DNA of 64,000 nt from Arcticibacter sp. GTDB lineage: Bacteria > Bacteroidota > Bacteroidia > 2-12-FULL-35-15. Position numbers and translations under genes: made by a program. This document shows, piece by piece, positions 24,654-33,669 of this stretch (within the stretch, counting starts at the first letter, position 1; every line of letters begins with the position of its first letter). The DNA is taken from NCBI GenBank assembly GCA_021155045.1, contig JAJNQB010000013.1, positions 160,599 to 224,598 on the forward strand. The letters run 5' to 3'. The notes under the pieces were generated by a model, which saw only the letters and a list, made by a program, of their open reading frames with translations, ran no database searches and was not told the DNA's origin.

Positions 24654-25619
24654 TTATGGAAGATTTGATAAATCGGTATTTATCTGAGCAAGTGTTGTTG
24701 CATTAAGTGTTATCGTTGGATTGAATCCGCTTGTAAGTGTTGCTGGAGTGAAAGAGGAATAATATTGTCCGCTAATTTCACTAATGGCAACTATAGTTAC
24801 ATTCATTCCAATTGGTAAATTATACCAAGCAGAAAATAGCTGATTGTTAGTTGTTGTTTGAGATAAATAAGCTGCAGCATTTATTCCATTAAAAGACAAG
24901 AATACAGTAGTATTTGTGCTATTGAATGAGCCACTTGTGTTTACAAAAACGGAAGTAAATGGACCAGGGCTAGCATAAAAATAATCGCAATTAATCCAGT
25001 TTAAGCTGTTGATTGGAAAATAATAATAGGTACCTCCGCCCATTCCAGAACTATCAACCACTACATTTACTGTAGAGCTATCAATTGAACTATCCCAATC
25101 CAATGAATCTCCTAAGAATTCAGAGTCAGAATAAAATTCTTGCATATAAGGAGAAGTGCCATTGTTAGTATTGTCTGTTGGCATCATTACATATACGCTA
25201 TTTGAGCTGGCGAGTGATAATTCTTGAGAGCCTTGAAAAGCTTGCATGAAGATTTCTCCACCAGAAATAAGTAATTGTCCTCCGCTAATTGTTGGAGCTT
25301 TGCTTTTTATCATATCTGCTTTTGAATAAATTTCTCTTAATTCAATTCTTACACTACCTGTAACTGTATTTCCTGCAGCATCTTTAAAACTGTTTGGCGA
25401 AAAAGCAACTTTCGTTCCTTTTGTTCCAGTTATTGATTGATACTGACCAGCATCAATTGTGAAAATTTGTTTGGCAACTGCATTTTGAGTAAAAAAACTA
25501 GATATGTTGCTCGTGCTTCCTGTACTCGCAGGCGATGGAGCTGTTTCGTTTTCTTTTTTACATTGTGTTAGTCCTATTACAATTATAATTGCTAGTAACA
25601 ATAATTTTAGTTTTTTCAT
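24654..25619 (-). CDS. Secreted lipoprotein of unknown function
   Basis: The 321-residue protein has a lipoprotein signal (lipobox GLTQC, Cys20, then KK). A low-complexity Ser/Thr/Pro linker follows. The block TKGTKVAFSPNSFKDAAGNT then VTGSVRIELREI (about residues 63-95) is a pattern seen in Bacteroidota surface proteins, where TKVxxPxNxFxDxxGNxVxG introduces a beta-sandwich domain. The remainder is Ser/Thr/Asn-rich and beta. No enzymatic motif is visible. It is a single gene convergent with recG. Confidence 0.65.
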   Translation of the reverse strand: MKKLKLLLLAIIIVIGLTQCKKENETAPSPASTGSTSNISSFFTQNAVAKQIFTIDAGQYQSITGTKGTKVAFSPNSFKDAAGNTVTGSVRIELREIYSKADMIKSKAPTISGGQLLISGGEIFMQAFQGSQELSLASSNSVYVMMPTDNTNNGTSPYMQEFYSDSEFLGDSLDWDSSIDSSTVNVVVDSSGMGGGTYYYFPINSLNWINCDYFYASPGPFTSVFVNTSGSFNSTNTTVFLSFNGINAAAYLSQTTTNNQLFSAWYNLPIGMNVTIVAISEISGQYYSSFTPATLTSGFNPTITLNATTLAQINTDLSNLP

Positions 25620-25814
25620 AGATTATGTTTTTAAGATTTATGCAACAAAGGTGTGTTGATTCTTATAAACTCACAAATTGAAATTTGTATTTTATTACGT
25701 ATTCAAATTATAGTATAATCTATTTAATAACTATTTTATATGAATTAATGTATTTAAAATATTACGGGTGTAAAATGGAATATTTGCTAGATTATAAATA
25801 CTTAATTCTTTTGG

Positions 25815-25822
25815 TAAATTTG
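25815..25822 (+). promoter_or_regulatory. -7 element (TAAATTTG) four bases before the paaI start
   Basis: TAAATTTG is a full match to TAnnTTTG and ends four bases before the ATG at 25827. No good TTTG is present 19 bp upstream. If active it would give a leaderless paaI message. Confidence 0.4.
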
Positions 25823-25826
25823 TACT

Positions 25827-26255
25827 ATGAAAAAAGAGTTAGCTAAAAGTATTGTAAATAAAATGCTTGCCGAAGATAAGTTTAGTGAATGGTTAGGAAT
25901 TAAAACCGAATTAGTGGAAGAGGGGCATTGCATTTTAAAAATGAAAGTGAGAGAAGAGATGGTAAATGGATTTGGAATAGCTCATGGTGGTATTGCTTTT
26001 TCGTTTGCTGATAGTGCTTTGGCTTTTGCATCTAATGCTTATGGTAGATTGAGTGTTGCATTGGAATGTTCTATTTCTTTTGCTATAGCTGTAAATGTAA
26101 ATGATGAATTAACTTGCGAAGCAAGAGAATTAAGTATAACAAATAGAACAGCTACCTATCACATTGAAATATCAAATCAAAAAAATGAGAAAGTAGCTTT
26201 TTTTAAAGGAACGGTTTATAGAACAAGTAAAGAGTGGTTTAAGGATGTAAAATAA
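25827..26255 (+). CDS. paaI: Hotdog-fold thioesterase, PaaI type
   Basis: The 142-residue protein matches the PaaI thioesterase: EMVNGFGIAHGGIAFSFADS carries the conserved Asn-Gly-x(5)-HGG with catalytic Asp in FADSAL, and ATYHIEISNQKNEKVAFFKG is the usual C-terminal strand pair. PaaI hydrolyses hydroxyphenylacetyl-CoA esters and frees CoA trapped by faulty intermediates during phenylacetate breakdown. The neighbouring thiolase and PaaY-like protein support this reading over a general acyl-CoA thioesterase. Confidence 0.85.
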   Translation: MKKELAKSIVNKMLAEDKFSEWLGIKTELVEEGHCILKMKVREEMVNGFGIAHGGIAFSFADSALAFASNAYGRLSVALECSISFAIAVNVNDELTCEARELSITNRTATYHIEISNQKNEKVAFFKGTVYRTSKEWFKDVK

Positions 26256-26274
26256 CGCTGTGAAGCTCATTTAA

Positions 26275-26319
26275 CTCAGTGCTCTCTGTGTTATAATTTT
26301 TAACACAGAGTGCTCGGAG
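26275..26319. repeat. Hairpin repeat between paaI and the thiolase gene
   Basis: CTCAGTGCTCTCTGTGTTA (26275-26293) pairs with TAACACAGAGTGCTCGGAG (26301-26319) at 16 of 19 positions. Outside it, CTCATTTAACTCAGTG and ATGAGTTGCACTGAG are a second inverted pair. It lacks a T-tract on the plus strand, so it may be an interspersed palindromic repeat or an mRNA-stabilising hairpin rather than a terminator. Confidence 0.5.
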
Positions 26320-26353
26320 AAAAAAATGAGTTGCACTGAGAAAAAAATAAAAT

Positions 26354-27562
26354 ATGAAAAACGCTTATATAATAAATGGAGTTCGCACTCCAATCGGAAA
26401 TTTTGGAGGAACCTTGTCAACTGTTCGTACAGATGATTTAGCTGCAATTGTTTTAAAAGAATTACTAAAACGAAATGCTTCAATTGATGCAAAGCAAATT
26501 GGTGATGTGATAATGGGTTGTGCCAATCAAGCAGGAGAAGACAATAGAAATGTTGCTCGTATGGCTTTATTGCTTGCAGGTTTTCCGTATCAAGTTCCAG
26601 GAGAAACAGTAAATAGGTTATGCGCTTCTGGCTTGTCTGCCGCTATGGCTGCTGCTCGTAGCATTATGATTGGCGAAACAGATTTGATGGTTGCAGGTGG
26701 AGTTGAAAACATGACGCGTGGACCATGGGTAATTTCAAAAACATCTTCAGCATTTGGTAGAGATGCTCAAATGTTTGATTCTAGCTTCGGCTGGAGATTT
26801 ATTAACCCAAAAATGAAAGAATTATACGGTGTTGATGGAATGGGAGAAACAGCCGAAAATCTTGCTGATAGAGATAATATTAACAGAGAAGATCAAGATA
26901 AATTTGCATTGTGGAGTCAACAAAAAGCGTCTGCTGCTGAAGCAAAAGGAAGGTTTGCACAAGAAATTGTAAAGGTTGAAATTCCACAACGAAAAGGTGA
27001 GCCTAAGATTTTTGATAAAGATGAATTTATGCGTCCCGATACAACAATGGAAGGGTTGTCAAAATTAAAAGGGGCATTTAAAAAAGAAGGAGGAACAGTT
27101 ACTGCTGGTAATGCATCTGGATTAAATGATGGAGCAGCAGCTATTTTGTTGGCTTCTGATGAAGGAATAAAAAAATATAATTTAACTCCTAAAGCTCGAA
27201 TAGTATCAAGTGGAGTTGCTGGTGTGGAGCCACGCATTATGGGAATTGGTCCTGTTGAAGCAAGTAATATGGCTTTAAAACGTGCAGGCTTGACACTTAA
27301 GGATATTGATATTATTGAGCTAAATGAGGCATTTGCAGCGCAATCTCTAGCATGTACACGCGCATTGGGTTTAGCAGACAATGATGCTCGTATCAATCCG
27401 AATGGTGGAGCAATTGCATTAGGGCATCCTTTAGGAATGAGTGGAGCAAGAATTTTAAATTCAGCAGCAATTGAATTGCAAGAACAAAATAAAAAATATG
27501 CATTGGTTACAATGTGTATTGGTGTTGGACAAGGATATGCGGTGATAATTGAAAAAGTTTAA
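26354..27562 (+). CDS. Acetyl-CoA acyltransferase (thiolase; 3-oxoadipyl-CoA thiolase-like)
   Basis: The 402-residue protein is a complete thiolase. It has NRLCASGLSA (Cys90, acylated nucleophile), ELNEAFAAQSLA, GHPLGMSGAR (His358) and TMCIGVGQG (Cys388). It starts MKNAYIINGVRTPIG, the typical N-terminus. The family cleaves 3-oxoacyl-CoA with CoA. Placed between PaaI and PaaY homologues, it most likely splits 3-oxoadipyl-CoA or a related ring-derived product (PaaJ/PcaF role), but a general beta-oxidation thiolase cannot be excluded. Confidence 0.9.
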   Translation: MKNAYIINGVRTPIGNFGGTLSTVRTDDLAAIVLKELLKRNASIDAKQIGDVIMGCANQAGEDNRNVARMALLLAGFPYQVPGETVNRLCASGLSAAMAAARSIMIGETDLMVAGGVENMTRGPWVISKTSSAFGRDAQMFDSSFGWRFINPKMKELYGVDGMGETAENLADRDNINREDQDKFALWSQQKASAAEAKGRFAQEIVKVEIPQRKGEPKIFDKDEFMRPDTTMEGLSKLKGAFKKEGGTVTAGNASGLNDGAAAILLASDEGIKKYNLTPKARIVSSGVAGVEPRIMGIGPVEASNMALKRAGLTLKDIDIIELNEAFAAQSLACTRALGLADNDARINPNGGAIALGHPLGMSGARILNSAAIELQEQNKKYALVTMCIGVGQGYAVIIEKV

Positions 27563-27570
27563 TTGTTTAT

Positions 27571-27885
27571 ATGAATAGTGTCATGCAAAGTAAACAAATA
27601 CCAAAATTTGAAAAGCGTATTTTTTGGGATGTAAATTTCGAAGAGTTAGATTATAATAAATATGCCAATTGGGTTATAGAGCGCGTATTTGATCGTGGTG
27701 ATGTGGAAGATATTAGACAGTGTAGAAGATATTATGGTGATGATAAGATAAAAGAAGCCCTACTTAATGCAAAATTTATTTCATTGAATAGAATCTATTT
27801 AGCAGCTGCAGTTATTGACGAACCGATACAAAAATTTAAATGTTACATACTTCGACAGTCGAACCCAACACTTTATCCTTATTAA
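27571..27885 (+). CDS. DUF6922-type antitoxin candidate of an AbiEii system
   Basis: The 104-residue protein reads KRIFWDVNFEELDYNKYANW then VIERVFDRGDVEDIRQCRRYYGDD. I recognise this pattern as a small protein regularly encoded just before AbiEii-type nucleotidyltransferases in Bacteroidota. The helical make-up suggests a DNA-binding antitoxin, as with AbiEi. It starts nine bases after the thiolase stop and its last 46 bases overlap the toxin gene, a coupling typical for toxin-antitoxin pairs. Confidence 0.7.
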   Translation: MNSVMQSKQIPKFEKRIFWDVNFEELDYNKYANWVIERVFDRGDVEDIRQCRRYYGDDKIKEALLNAKFISLNRIYLAAAVIDEPIQKFKCYILRQSNPTLYPY

Positions 27886-28466
27886 AAAAAATAATGGAAT
27901 TGCCAGAATTAAAGAGTTTTTCTTTAGTTGGTGGCACTGCTTTGTCTTTAAAATTAGGGCATAGAATTTCAATTGATTTAGATTTATTCAGTAATGAGAA
28001 GTCAGATATTTCAAAACTAAATATTGTCCTTCAAAATAATTTCGGTAGTAATTTCATTAACGAAAATCTCCATATCGATTTTGCTATATTTTGTACTATT
28101 CAAAATGTGAAAGTTGATATTTTACATTATCCGTATTTACCAATTTCAAAAATTGAGGTAGTTGATGGGATTAGAATGTATAGCAATATGGATATCGCTG
28201 CAATGAAAATAAATGCTATATTGGGACGAGGACAAAAAAAGGACTTTTTTGATTTGGCTGAATTATTAAAGCATTATTCATTAAATGAAATACTTGATTG
28301 GTATAATCAAAAATATAAAAGTCAACAGTTATTGATTTCAATACCTAATGCATTAACATATTTTGAGGATGCTGAATTGAGTCCGGACCCTATTTCCCTG
28401 AATGGACAAACATGGGAGGCTGTCAAAAAAATGCTACAACAAAGAGTGCGAGAGTTTTTAAAGTAA
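27840..28466 (+). CDS. AbiEii/AbiGii-family nucleotidyltransferase toxin
   Basis: The 208-residue protein has the MNT-fold signature: SLVGGTALSLKLGHRISIDL followed by DLF, giving GG near 31-32 and the Asp46-x-Asp48 metal pair; RGQKKDFFDLAELL (the (R/K)xxKDxxDL helix) is also diagnostic. AbiEii toxins use NTPs to modify cell targets such as tRNA, and they halt growth or abort phage infection. The upstream overlapping gene is the likely antitoxin. The pair splits the thiolase from the paaY gene. Confidence 0.85.
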   Translation: MLHTSTVEPNTLSLLKKIMELPELKSFSLVGGTALSLKLGHRISIDLDLFSNEKSDISKLNIVLQNNFGSNFINENLHIDFAIFCTIQNVKVDILHYPYLPISKIEVVDGIRMYSNMDIAAMKINAILGRGQKKDFFDLAELLKHYSLNEILDWYNQKYKSQQLLISIPNALTYFEDAELSPDPISLNGQTWEAVKKMLQQRVREFLK

Positions 28467-28471
28467 TACAA

Positions 28472-29068
28472 ATGATCTTCGAATTCAACGGATATAAACC
28501 AGTGATACATGAAAGTTCATTCATTCATCCGAATGCAACTGTTACGGGTAATGTAATTATTGGTAAAGATGTTTACATTGGTCCTGGTGCTGCAATAAGA
28601 GGCGATTGGGGACAAATAATTATTGAAGATGGTTGCAATGTGCAGGAAAATTGTACGATTCACATGTTTCCGGGAACAACCGTTTTATTAAAAGAATCTG
28701 CACACATTGGTCATGGAGCAATAATACATGGAGGAACAATTGGTAAAAATGTTTTGGTGGGCATGAATGCTGTGGTGATGGATGATGTAGTGATAGGTGA
28801 TAATTGCATTGTTGGAGCATTGTGTTTTGTTCCTGCAAACACAATAATTCCTGATAGGAAAGTTGTTGTAGGAAATCCAGCAAAAATTGTAAAAGATGTA
28901 ACGGATGAAATGATTGATTGGAAAACTCAAGGCACAAAATTGTATCAACAATTACCAGCAGATTGTAAAGCAACGTTGAAAGAATGTGAGCCATTAAGAG
29001 AAATAGAGGCAGGGAGACCTAAACAGCAAGATATTTACAAAACCTGGAAAGAAACAAAAAACAAGTAA
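28472..29068 (+). CDS. paaY: PaaY-like gamma-carbonic anhydrase-family protein (left-handed beta helix)
   Basis: The 198-residue protein is built from hexapeptide repeats (HPNATVTGNVIIGKDVYIGP, IEDGCNVQENCTIHMFPG, SAHIGHGAIIHGGTIGKNVL) and ends in a helix. His residues in CTIHMFPG, HIGHGAIIHGG fit the trimer-interface metal site. PaaY is a thioesterase acting in phenylacetate catabolism; E. coli PaaY is about 196 residues, as here. The ATG at 28472 is used because the longer frame overlaps the toxin gene and lacks conserved sequence. It is two bases from the next gene. Confidence 0.85.
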   Translation: MIFEFNGYKPVIHESSFIHPNATVTGNVIIGKDVYIGPGAAIRGDWGQIIIEDGCNVQENCTIHMFPGTTVLLKESAHIGHGAIIHGGTIGKNVLVGMNAVVMDDVVIGDNCIVGALCFVPANTIIPDRKVVVGNPAKIVKDVTDEMIDWKTQGTKLYQQLPADCKATLKECEPLREIEAGRPKQQDIYKTWKETKNK

Positions 29069-29069
29069 A

Positions 29070-29465
29070 ATGAATTTATTAAAATTATTATTTATTAGTT
29101 TAACCGTTTTAATGTGCAATAATATGGATGCTCAAGAAAAAAACGAGTTCGAAAAAAAATATGAAATGAAAACCTACTATTTAGTTTTTCTGAAAAAAGG
29201 ACCGAATAGAAATCAAGATTCTGTTACTACTGCTAAACTTCAAGAGCAGCATTTAGCACATCTGAATAAAATGGCAGAAACAGGAAAAATGGATATCTGC
29301 GGACCATTATTAGATGAAGGAGATATAAAAGGAATTTGTATTTACAATGTTGCTACTAAAGAAGAAGTAGAAAAATTAGCAAACGAAGATCCTATGGTAA
29401 AAGCAGGAAGATTAATAGTAGAAATACATCCGTTTTATTCTGCAAAAGGAATGATATTAAATTAA
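29070..29465 (+). CDS. Secreted YciI-like protein
   Basis: The 131-residue protein has a signal peptide (LLFISLTVLMCNNMDAQ) and a YciI/dimeric ferredoxin-like domain: YYLVFLKKGPNRNQDS, LQEQHLAHLNKMAETGKMDI then CGPLLDEGDIKGICIYNVAT, and ANEDPMVKAGRLIVEIHPFY. The His of QEQHLAHL is the conserved YciI histidine. YciI proteins are small and mostly cytoplasmic with unclear activity, so export is slightly unusual but has been seen in this phylum. It is co-directional with paaY. Confidence 0.78.
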   Translation: MNLLKLLFISLTVLMCNNMDAQEKNEFEKKYEMKTYYLVFLKKGPNRNQDSVTTAKLQEQHLAHLNKMAETGKMDICGPLLDEGDIKGICIYNVATKEEVEKLANEDPMVKAGRLIVEIHPFYSAKGMILN

Positions 29466-29478
29466 AAAAGTGATACTA

Positions 29479-31053
29479 ATGAAACATCTTAAATATATAG
29501 GCATTTTAACAATAACTCTTTTTACTTTCTTTGATGCAAGCGCCCAAAAAATAAAAAATGATACAATTGCAAGTAATTATTACTTAAAATATGTTGTGAA
29601 TCAGGAATCAGGTTCAAAAGATGGGGTTTTCAAAGAATATTATGACAATATACTTATAACCAAAGGAGAATATAAAAATGGAAAAAAGAATGGGAATTGG
29701 GAGTTTTATTATTTAAGTCAGATGATACAACAAAAAGGTGATTATGTAGAAGGACTGAAAAATGGGATTTGGAAATTTTATTATGCGGATGAAAAAATTG
29801 CATGTATTACAAACTATGTTTCAGGTAAAAAAGAAGGAGTTGAAAAAGGTTTTCACACAAATGGCAAAATATCTTTTGAAACATTTTATAAAAATGGACT
29901 CACCGAAGGAATATCAACAACATACTACGATAATGGAAATATTGAACTGCAAAACACTTATGTTAATGATACCATTAACGGCTTATGCAAAAAATTCTAT
30001 AAGAATGGGCAGTTGAAAGAAGAACGGTATGTTAAAAAAAATTCAAGAGATAGTATTTATAAATTTTACTATGAGGATGGAACATTATGGGAAGAAATTT
30101 TTTATAAAAATGGGAATCCTTACAATGTAATTAATTATAATAAGCCTAATGGAGAAAAGTTAAGTTGCTGCACGCTTGTTGATGGAAATGGCATAATGAG
30201 ATTTTATGATTTAGATGGGAAAATTACTTCGGAAGTAAATCATACAAATGGTAAAAAAAATGGACAAGCCAAATATTTTGAAAAAGGAATTTTAACTGAT
30301 GAAGGAAAATATGTAGATAATTTATATGAGGGACTATGGAAAGAGTATTATAAAACTGGTGAATTGTATTCTATCCTAAGTTATTCTAAAGGTTGGAAAG
30401 ATGGAGATGCAATTTATTATTTCAAAAATGGTGTGCTATCTCAAAAAGGAAAATATAAAAATGGTGAAAAAGAGGGGAGGTGGACGTTTTATACTCAAGA
30501 AAATAAAATTAATTTGGAACTTGAATACAAGAATGGAAAATTGAATGGACATGCTAAATACTATTCAAAAGGAAAGATTATAAATGAAGGAAATTATAGT
30601 TTAGGAATTAAAATAGGAGAATGGAAGTACTACAATCCTAAAGGTAAAATTGAACGAAAAGTAGATTATAAAGATGGATATGATACTGATGATAGCAACT
30701 ATAGTAATGAATTTAAAAAAGAGGAAAATATTATAGAAGAAAAATTTACAATTGTGGAAAGTATGCCAAGTTTTATGGGAGGAGAAAAGCTTATGATGGA
30801 ATTTATTTCAAAAAACATTAAATATCCTTCCGATGCCAGAGAATCATCCATTTCAGGAACTGTTTATGTTCAATTTGTTGTTTCTTCAACAGGAGAAGTA
30901 AGTAATGTTAAAATTTTAAGGGGTGTTCATCCATCCTTAAATAATGAAGCAATGAAAGTTGTTTCAAAAATGCCAAGATGGAACCCTGGATATCAAAATG
31001 CAAAACCTGTAGCAGTATATTTTAACCTACCAATTAAATATACTTTAAATTAA
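29479..31053 (+). CDS. Secreted YwqK/MORN-repeat protein with C-terminal TonB domain
   Basis: The 524-residue protein starts with a signal peptide (MKHLKYIGILTITLFTFF). Residues about 35-410 hold roughly fifteen MORN-like YwqK units, e.g. NGKKNGNWEFYY, EGLKNGIWKFYY, NGEKEGRWTFYT and LGIKIGEWKYYN. The C-terminal 100 residues are a TonB C-terminal domain: PSFMGGEKLMMEFISKNIKY and SSTGEVSNVKILRGVHPSLN. It lacks the transmembrane anchor and Pro-rich stretch of a true TonB, so the domain probably serves periplasmic binding. The ATG at 29479 is preferred to the GTG nine bases upstream because the signal peptide starts there. Confidence 0.8.
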   Translation: MKHLKYIGILTITLFTFFDASAQKIKNDTIASNYYLKYVVNQESGSKDGVFKEYYDNILITKGEYKNGKKNGNWEFYYLSQMIQQKGDYVEGLKNGIWKFYYADEKIACITNYVSGKKEGVEKGFHTNGKISFETFYKNGLTEGISTTYYDNGNIELQNTYVNDTINGLCKKFYKNGQLKEERYVKKNSRDSIYKFYYEDGTLWEEIFYKNGNPYNVINYNKPNGEKLSCCTLVDGNGIMRFYDLDGKITSEVNHTNGKKNGQAKYFEKGILTDEGKYVDNLYEGLWKEYYKTGELYSILSYSKGWKDGDAIYYFKNGVLSQKGKYKNGEKEGRWTFYTQENKINLELEYKNGKLNGHAKYYSKGKIINEGNYSLGIKIGEWKYYNPKGKIERKVDYKDGYDTDDSNYSNEFKKEENIIEEKFTIVESMPSFMGGEKLMMEFISKNIKYPSDARESSISGTVYVQFVVSSTGEVSNVKILRGVHPSLNNEAMKVVSKMPRWNPGYQNAKPVAVYFNLPIKYTLN

Positions 31054-31057
31054 AATT

Positions 31058-31510
31058 ATGAACTTACATTTACATTTTATACAAGTAAATTCTGAATACA
31101 ATCAAGCACTTGCTGATGATTTATACAATGGGCAAGAATCGGAAGATAACATTAAACATCTCTGGGAAGATGAATTTAAAGTTTCTGAAGATGTAAAAGA
31201 TTTTAAAATTAGAAACAATACAAGTTATACACTTGCAGGTTATTTTCCTGATAATACTGAGTTTAGTTTTGAAATAAATCAGATGACAGTTGTTGATTGC
31301 GAAACAACAAGCGGAAATAAAATGCAGTTTGCTGTATCTAAAAAACTTTTAAAGAAAACAGAAAAAATTGTTGATTCTGAAAAAAATGAAACACATCTTT
31401 ATTTTTACCTCAGAGATTTAATGGGATTGAAAAACCCAATGAATGGTGTGTATATTGTAAATACAGATTTTCCGAAAGAATTGCTTTTCAATAAAAGCAA
31501 AATGAATTAA
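31058..31510 (+). CDS. Hypothetical 150-residue protein
   Basis: I do not recognise this protein. It is soluble, acidic at the N-terminus (ADDLYNGQESEDNIKHLWED) and shows alternating strands (NTSYTLAGYFPDNTEFSFEI). There is no signal peptide. It begins five bases after the TonB-domain protein's stop, so it is probably co-transcribed, and its last four bases overlap the convergent HhH-barrel gene. Confidence 0.6.
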   Translation: MNLHLHFIQVNSEYNQALADDLYNGQESEDNIKHLWEDEFKVSEDVKDFKIRNNTSYTLAGYFPDNTEFSFEINQMTVVDCETTSGNKMQFAVSKKLLKKTEKIVDSEKNETHLYFYLRDLMGLKNPMNGVYIVNTDFPKELLFNKSKMN

Positions 31511-33669
31511 AATTTAATTCTGATTTGTGCTTTTATTTCAGATCTTGTATTTCCTTGTATTTCGTTTAAGGAACCTTCACTGATTACTTTTTTATTATCA
31601 AATACTGTTTGAGAGTATCGTACCCACAACTCAATTCTTCTAGTTAAATTATAATTTAGTAAAACATAAAATCTGGAGCCTTTATAATAAAAAGAAGGTA
31701 TAGAATATACACCCACCATTTCACTTTCATAGGCATAAATTCTTGCATCATAGCTATCTGTTTGAAATAAAGCGTAACGTAACGTTACGGATAAAGGGCT
31801 GCTTAATTTATTGAAGACAACATCTTGATAAACGATATATCCTTTTTGTGTTTTTAAATCTCCTTTTTTATAATCAATCAACTCAATTCTATTTTTTAGT
31901 TTAACAGAAGGTAAGATACTATAAGATAAATTCAACCTATAATTGGTTTGTTTTACTGGGACAATAAAATCAATATCGCTTATGTCTTCAGGAGTATTTT
32001 TGTATCTTGTTCTAGAACGAACTCTAAAATAAACATCAAATTTTTTAGAAGGGGTGTAGTTAATTTGTCCTAAATAATCATAACCAACAGATGGAGCATT
32101 TGTTTGGTATCTTAACCAAGGAAATTCAAACCTATCAAAATAAGCTGTTAAGGTAATTGTATTCATAGGTTTTGCTGTAATACCTAAAAGTAAACCTTTT
32201 TCATTTGCAGCTGTAGTGCTTTCGGCAAAACCATTGCTCATTAAATTTTGATAGTTTTTTTGATAATTTCTATGCAAAATCGTTAAAGCTAATTTTGGAT
32301 CCAAGCTGATGTAAACACCATTTAAGAATGCTAAGCCACCATTTTGACTTCTTGCTTGCTCTCCGAAAAAATTAAAATTTTTGTAAACAAAATTGTAATC
32401 AAAGCCAATGTTTGAATTTTGTTTTGACGAAAATTCAAACTTATTATACAGCGATAAGCCTCTAACATAATCAGTACTTAATTCATAATTTACAGCCGTT
32501 ACACCAAGTGTTAAACGTTTTCCTTTATAAGAAATATTTCCTCCATATATGGTTTGTGTAATTGAATTTTTATCTTGAAGTTCTCCAAAAGTAGAGTGGT
32601 AGCCAGTTTCTTGTATAGAAGATATAGTTGCTATTTCTCCTGTTTCGGTGGTGTCAGCAACATTTGCATCAATTTTTTTTCTTGAAACAAAAGCTGTTGC
32701 TTCAAATTTTTTGATGCCAATTGTAGTTGCTGCTCCTCTTAAAAACAAATTTTCATTTACAGAAGTATAAGGTCTTAATCCTGTAGCCGATTTTTTTACA
32801 TTCATAACCATAGCACTTTTTCCGAATGCTAATCCGCTCCACATTGTTAATCCTTGTCCGAATGTAGCTTGGTAATCACCGACTGCTAAGGCTTTAACAA
32901 ACCGAATGTTTCTTAAAAAAAAGTGAGCAGAATAAAAATCAAAACCATTTTTTTGATTACTATTTAATTCTTTGTTGTACCAATCGTAATTAAATTTTTG
33001 ATTTTTTTTGAAAAATAATTCTCCCTGATCCTTATCTGCGGTAAAGCCCCAACTAACGTTTGTACCGTATGTAAAACGATATCGTAAATATATTTTATCA
33101 GGGCTTCCTATGTATCTGGAATTTTTACTGCTATATAATGAAGCACTATCAATATCAGAAAACCCTTTTTGGTTTTCTATGATTCTTGCATAACGAAACA
33201 TCACCATATTTTGACCATCCTTAAACATTTCTTTTAGAGTGAAATGTGCAGAGCTAAAATTATCTTGAACCCTTACATAAGGTAAAAGTTTTTGAATGGT
33301 TTGCAAATCAAAACCAGCAATACCTTGTAATTCATAAATTGTAATAAGTTTTCCGTTTTTTTCGATATGATTAAGGAGATTATTAATTTCGATATCTGAA
33401 AGAATTAATAATTGTTCTAAATCTTCTTTATTTGCTTTGTTTAAATTTATAGGATGTTCTTTAAAATACTGCAATGCATCTAATAGGTTGGTATAATCAC
33501 TTTCTTCATTTTCTGTATTTTCTGCAATATTTTCAAGTTGCTGTTGAATTTGGCTATCATCCGTTTTTTGAATAATAGTATCTTGAGCAACAGTTTTGTT
33601 ATTCACAAATGTTAGCAGAAACACAAAAATTAGTGTGTGTATAATATTTTGTTTATTGTATTGCAGCAC
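31507..33669 (-). CDS. Helix-hairpin-helix outer-membrane beta-barrel protein
   Basis: The 720-residue protein has a signal peptide. At about residues 60-130 come ComEA-type HhH motifs: PINLNKANKEDLEQLLILSD and NLLNHIEKNGKLITIYELQG followed by FDLQTIQKLLPYV. The remaining 580 residues alternate aromatic amphipathic strands with Asn/Tyr-rich loops (RYRFTYGTNVSWGF, LRYALFQTDSYDARIY) and end in Phe (IKAQIRIKF), as outer-membrane barrels do. Such a ComEA-barrel fusion is common in Bacteroidota, and a role in DNA uptake has been suggested only by the HhH part. Its first 17 bases overlap the upstream PorV-type gene, so the two are translated together. Confidence 0.75.
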   Translation of the reverse strand: MLQYNKQNIIHTLIFVFLLTFVNNKTVAQDTIIQKTDDSQIQQQLENIAENTENEESDYTNLLDALQYFKEHPINLNKANKEDLEQLLILSDIEINNLLNHIEKNGKLITIYELQGIAGFDLQTIQKLLPYVRVQDNFSSAHFTLKEMFKDGQNMVMFRYARIIENQKGFSDIDSASLYSSKNSRYIGSPDKIYLRYRFTYGTNVSWGFTADKDQGELFFKKNQKFNYDWYNKELNSNQKNGFDFYSAHFFLRNIRFVKALAVGDYQATFGQGLTMWSGLAFGKSAMVMNVKKSATGLRPYTSVNENLFLRGAATTIGIKKFEATAFVSRKKIDANVADTTETGEIATISSIQETGYHSTFGELQDKNSITQTIYGGNISYKGKRLTLGVTAVNYELSTDYVRGLSLYNKFEFSSKQNSNIGFDYNFVYKNFNFFGEQARSQNGGLAFLNGVYISLDPKLALTILHRNYQKNYQNLMSNGFAESTTAANEKGLLLGITAKPMNTITLTAYFDRFEFPWLRYQTNAPSVGYDYLGQINYTPSKKFDVYFRVRSRTRYKNTPEDISDIDFIVPVKQTNYRLNLSYSILPSVKLKNRIELIDYKKGDLKTQKGYIVYQDVVFNKLSSPLSVTLRYALFQTDSYDARIYAYESEMVGVYSIPSFYYKGSRFYVLLNYNLTRRIELWVRYSQTVFDNKKVISEGSLNEIQGNTRSEIKAQIRIKF

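Noticed and set aside
26275..26319. The hairpin after paaI as a rho-independent terminator
   Set aside because: The stem is followed by AAAAAA rather than a T-tract on the plus strand, and the thiolase gene downstream seems to belong to the same transcript.
29470..29478. GTG at 29470 as start of the YwqK/TonB protein
   Set aside because: The ATG nine bases later begins a normal signal peptide, so the extra three codons are unnecessary.
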